DNA of 28,709 nucleotides from CAZIRO01 sp964541595 (lineage in GTDB: Bacteria > Acidobacteriota > HRBIN11). A program made the translations under genes and the position numbers. Shown here piece after piece: positions 26,341 through 28,709 of the stretch; the stretch's first letter is position 1, and each line of letters begins with the position of its first letter. The DNA lies in assembly GCA_964541595.1 (NCBI GenBank), contig CAZIRO010000014.1, positions 1-28,709 on the forward strand, given 5' to 3'. The notes under the pieces are model-generated. The model was not told the DNA's origin and did no database searches. It saw nothing but the letters and a program-made list of their open reading frames with translations.

Positions 26341-27069
26341 TTATTCTGCCCCATGCAACTGGGGTTTTGCCCCCGGCCCGGTCGGGGGAGTGGCAATCAT
26401 CACGTCGAATGCCAGGACAACCCGACTGGGCGGGCGGGGTGTGATGGTCAGTGAACCGGCACGAATCGCGGGCATCTCGGCAACGGCCACCACTGTGAGT
26501 TCCATATTGGCATCTGTGAGGGGACTGGTGTCCGGGTCCTGGGAATCGTCCCGAACGAATAACGTTACCGCCGGGGTGCTGAACACGTTCACGTCTGCCA
26601 CCAGGCGACAGTTGCAGAAATAATTCCGGAACCGGCATACCATACCAAACGGATTTTGTGAAGGGTCTCCCATGTCCCAGGTGGACAACGCGGGCAGGAG
26701 CTGTCCTTTGCGCTGCCATCCCTGCAGATCCTGCAGCGTGTTCGGAATCTGACTCTGACAGGCGGGCAGATTGCGCACAGCGGTGTGCGTGGAATCGAGT
26801 GGCGATGGCAACGGTCCGTTTCCCAGCAGTCGGTTGATCTGGCGGTTCGAAGTATATTCAATAATCACCTGGCTGGCGATGCCCTGGAAAACGAGTTCCA
26901 CATCGGCCAGGTAGTATCCCTGCTGACCTCTCGCCAGTGTGGACGTCATACGGGCATGGATATCGGTCAGAAATACCAGAATCAGACCGATGCCGAGCAG
27001 GATCATCGAGACGAGTAATGCAATGATCAGTGCCACACCGCGTTGTTTGTCTCGTGTGCGCACATACAT
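26341..27069 (-). CDS. pilX: PilX-like minor pilin, 242 aa
   Basis: The N-terminus MYVRTRDKQRGVALIIALLVSMILLGIGLILVFLTDI is the PilX pattern: a short basic leader, a prepilin-type Gly, then a long hydrophobic helix, followed by a region with QQGYYLADVEL like the family's 'q.AfyaAEagl'. PilX is a low-abundance pilin of the type IV pilus priming and tip complex that works with PilW and PilY1. The ATG at 27069 is favoured by GGAG at 27079-27082 (9-nt spacing); an ATG at 27084, 3 nt after the pilW stop, is equally in frame. Gene order (W, X, Y1) supports the call. Confidence 0.85.
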   Translation of the reverse strand: MYVRTRDKQRGVALIIALLVSMILLGIGLILVFLTDIHARMTSTLARGQQGYYLADVELVFQGIASQVIIEYTSNRQINRLLGNGPLPSPLDSTHTAVRNLPACQSQIPNTLQDLQGWQRKGQLLPALSTWDMGDPSQNPFGMVCRFRNYFCNCRLVADVNVFSTPAVTLFVRDDSQDPDTSPLTDANMELTVVAVAEMPAIRAGSLTITPRPPSRVVLAFDVMIATPPTGPGAKPQLHGAE

Positions 27070-27087
27070 GACCAAATGCTCCATCAA

Positions 27088-28383
27088 TTAAAACCAGTCC
27101 AAAGTAGTATTGTATGCAATATTGCGCAGGATCACCCGGCTGCACGCCGTGATCTGGTGCCAGACACGGTTACCTTCCGGTGGCGGAACATCTGGTGGAG
27201 GAGCCAGACCGGGATCGCAGGACCGATTCAGTCCGCGGGGAATGGAGCGAAGCAACGGTTGGGCAGAACGCACCGTGATTTGTACAGTGATGGCACGTAC
27301 ACGACGAATCGTGGGTGGCGCCCCTGTGTCCTGACAGTTCGGCCGTGTTCCCCACCGGTAGCACGCCTGCTGAGGATCACAGGCAGGATCAAACGTGTAG
27401 CATATCTGCATGTCTTCAACATCACTGGCCAGGGGAATGAAATTCCCATCATTTCTGCGAACCATCAGAAAACGGCGTATTCCCGGATGATCCGGATGAA
27501 TACTCGCCGGATCGGGAAGATCATGTACCTGGTAATGGACAATATCCACCGGTGGCAGATCCTGGCACCGCGCGTTCGTAATTGTGAAGTTCGGAAAGGC
27601 CGGCTCCACAGTCAATGTCTCAGGAGCCTGACCGCTGCACGGTCCTCCAGGTGCCGTACGCGCTGTGCCCGATGAACATGTGGGCCCGCTGGTCACGCGA
27701 CGAACCACACAGCAGATTTCTGCATTATTCAGAGGTACCCCACAAAATGGTGCGAATCCGATGAGCGGATCGTTCCAGGGTAGCTCGTTGTTCGGCACGA
27801 ACCAGGCGTTGCCGTCCCGTGGGCATGTATTGGGCGCGACAATACCACAGCCCACAATGTTTTGAGAAATCGGAGTAGACAGTTGATTATCATCAAAACC
27901 GGAAGGTGTACAGATCGTCACGTTGGTTCCGACCATGCCACAGTTACTGGCAGACCCACATGGTTGTGTGGGACCGTCGGTGGACTGGCAGATGGTCCCT
28001 GCGGGATCACTGGGGCGGAAAAAACGACGGTTCGTCCGGGGTACCATGAGAATGATACCGTCCATCGGCACGTTGCCCAGACTCACCGATCGGGAACGTT
28101 CGGGCATCGCACAGAACGGTGAGTTCCGGAAACCCGTAGTTCCGTCACACACGTCCGGGATAAATGCAACGTCTCGAAGTGTTTGAAAACCCGTCATCTG
28201 GATATGGTTGGATAGCGTCGTAAGGATGAAACGAACCTTTTGCTCAATTTCCATATGAACTTCAGTCCGTCGACGGATCTGTAACATGTCCGTATAAACC
28301 GTCAGCAGTGCTAACATTACCAGCAGTGTCAGCGCCATGGCGACCAGTACTTCCAGAAGCGAAAATCCGCGTTGTTCCCTCAT
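27088..28383 (-). CDS. pilW: PilW-like minor pilin, 431 aa
   Basis: Starts MREQRGFSLLEVLVAMALTLLVMLALLTVYTDML, a textbook class III prepilin leader: cleavage is expected between Gly6 and Phe7, with Glu at mature position 5. The body matches PilW (FILTTLSNHIQMTGFQ, then a long Cys-rich globular part). The ATG at 28383 has GGGGAG 7 nt upstream. It assembles with PilV, PilX and PilY1 at the pilus tip in the inner membrane and periplasm. Longer than many PilW proteins (around 250-400 aa), mostly through Cys-rich inserts in the middle. Confidence 0.9.
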   Translation of the reverse strand: MREQRGFSLLEVLVAMALTLLVMLALLTVYTDMLQIRRRTEVHMEIEQKVRFILTTLSNHIQMTGFQTLRDVAFIPDVCDGTTGFRNSPFCAMPERSRSVSLGNVPMDGIILMVPRTNRRFFRPSDPAGTICQSTDGPTQPCGSASNCGMVGTNVTICTPSGFDDNQLSTPISQNIVGCGIVAPNTCPRDGNAWFVPNNELPWNDPLIGFAPFCGVPLNNAEICCVVRRVTSGPTCSSGTARTAPGGPCSGQAPETLTVEPAFPNFTITNARCQDLPPVDIVHYQVHDLPDPASIHPDHPGIRRFLMVRRNDGNFIPLASDVEDMQICYTFDPACDPQQACYRWGTRPNCQDTGAPPTIRRVRAITVQITVRSAQPLLRSIPRGLNRSCDPGLAPPPDVPPPEGNRVWHQITACSRVILRNIAYNTTLDWF

Positions 28384-28409
28384 ATGGTTTCTCCCCAAAG
28401 GAAATCAAA

Positions 28410-28709
28410 TCACTGTACCACGCCAATCAACATCTGAGGTCGAACAGATAAGTCCTCCGGGTACGGCATGACCAGCATGCGTACCATGCAGAGTCGATCC
28501 GCCTGACATGCGTTTCCCGGGTTCTGCGCGTCGAATGCTTCCCAAACAATAACACAATTACATTCTCGCGACAGGGTATCCAGATCGTTTTGCGGTGGCC
28601 AGCGATGGTTGTCATCTGCAGCATTGTAACACATCAGCACATACCCCTGATCGTGCCAGTTCATACAAAAAGTGCTCAATGAACCTGCCGATAATTCCGG
28701 CGGATTCTG
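28410..28709 (-). CDS. pilV: C-terminal part of a PilV-like minor pilin (gene runs off the window)
   Basis: The reading frame is open to the window edge, so only the last 99 residues are seen, including FCMNWHDQGYVLMCYNA and ECNCVIVWEAFDAQNPG, with Cys and Trp residues in the manner of minor pilin C-terminal domains. It stops 26 nt before the PilW start. The call rests mainly on position (V-W-X-Y1 order); the N-terminal prepilin leader lies outside the window. Confidence 0.6.
   Translation of the reverse strand, partial: QNPPELSAGSLSTFCMNWHDQGYVLMCYNAADDNHRWPPQNDLDTLSRECNCVIVWEAFDAQNPGNACQADRLCMVRMLVMPYPEDLSVRPQMLIGVVQ

Overview
The window looks like a scaffold from a Gram-negative bacterium, probably a metagenome-assembled genome because it contains a run of exactly 100 N. 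Start sites carry strong Shine-Dalgarno sequences (AGGAGG type) on ATG, GTG and TTG codons. Three clear sigma-70-type promoters are visible. A minor-pilin operon (pilV-pilW-pilX-pilY1) and several very large secreted beta-rich proteins point to a didermic, type IV piliated organism. I cannot assign a phylum from the sequence.

Layout. Bases 150-6523 (+) hold one giant secreted subtilisin-like (S8) protease with fibronectin-III-like modules and a C-terminal PQQ-type beta-propeller. It is interrupted by an assembly gap that I interpret as false, because the contig ends overlap by 55 bp. Next is a small secreted protein of unknown function (6599-7234). Bases 7435-10385 (+) hold a compact four-gene cassette that looks like a peptide-maturation (RiPP) locus: a PqqD-like protein with a core-peptide-like tail, an HPr-kinase-like protein, a radical SAM/SPASM enzyme with a Cys-rich C-terminal extension, and a McjB-like (lasso B2) protease. 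No asparagine-synthetase-like lasso cyclase is present. I consider this the most interesting system in the window.

The rest is mostly on the minus strand. There is a membrane-anchored coiled-coil protein built from 11-residue repeats (10375-11088). A signalling block follows: an unknown 156-aa protein, a free-Met-sulfoxide-reductase-like GAF protein, an unknown 120-aa protein and a cytoplasmic hybrid histidine kinase (16530 down to 11521). A secreted coiled-coil protein lies on the plus strand at 16941-17594. It converges on a 1505-aa gingipain-like (C25) protease with an N-terminal seven-repeat propeller (22121 down to 17604). The window ends with PilY1, PilX, PilW and a partial PilV-like protein (26312 down to 22509, and on to 28709).

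Four of the minus-strand block's longer intergenic gaps are filled by copies of one dispersed repeat element, in both orientations. It is about 165-275 bp long, has terminal inverted repeats of roughly 20-25 bp, and in two copies contains an expanded heptanucleotide (CRGGTNN) array. No tRNA, rRNA, CRISPR array, transposase or integrase was seen.
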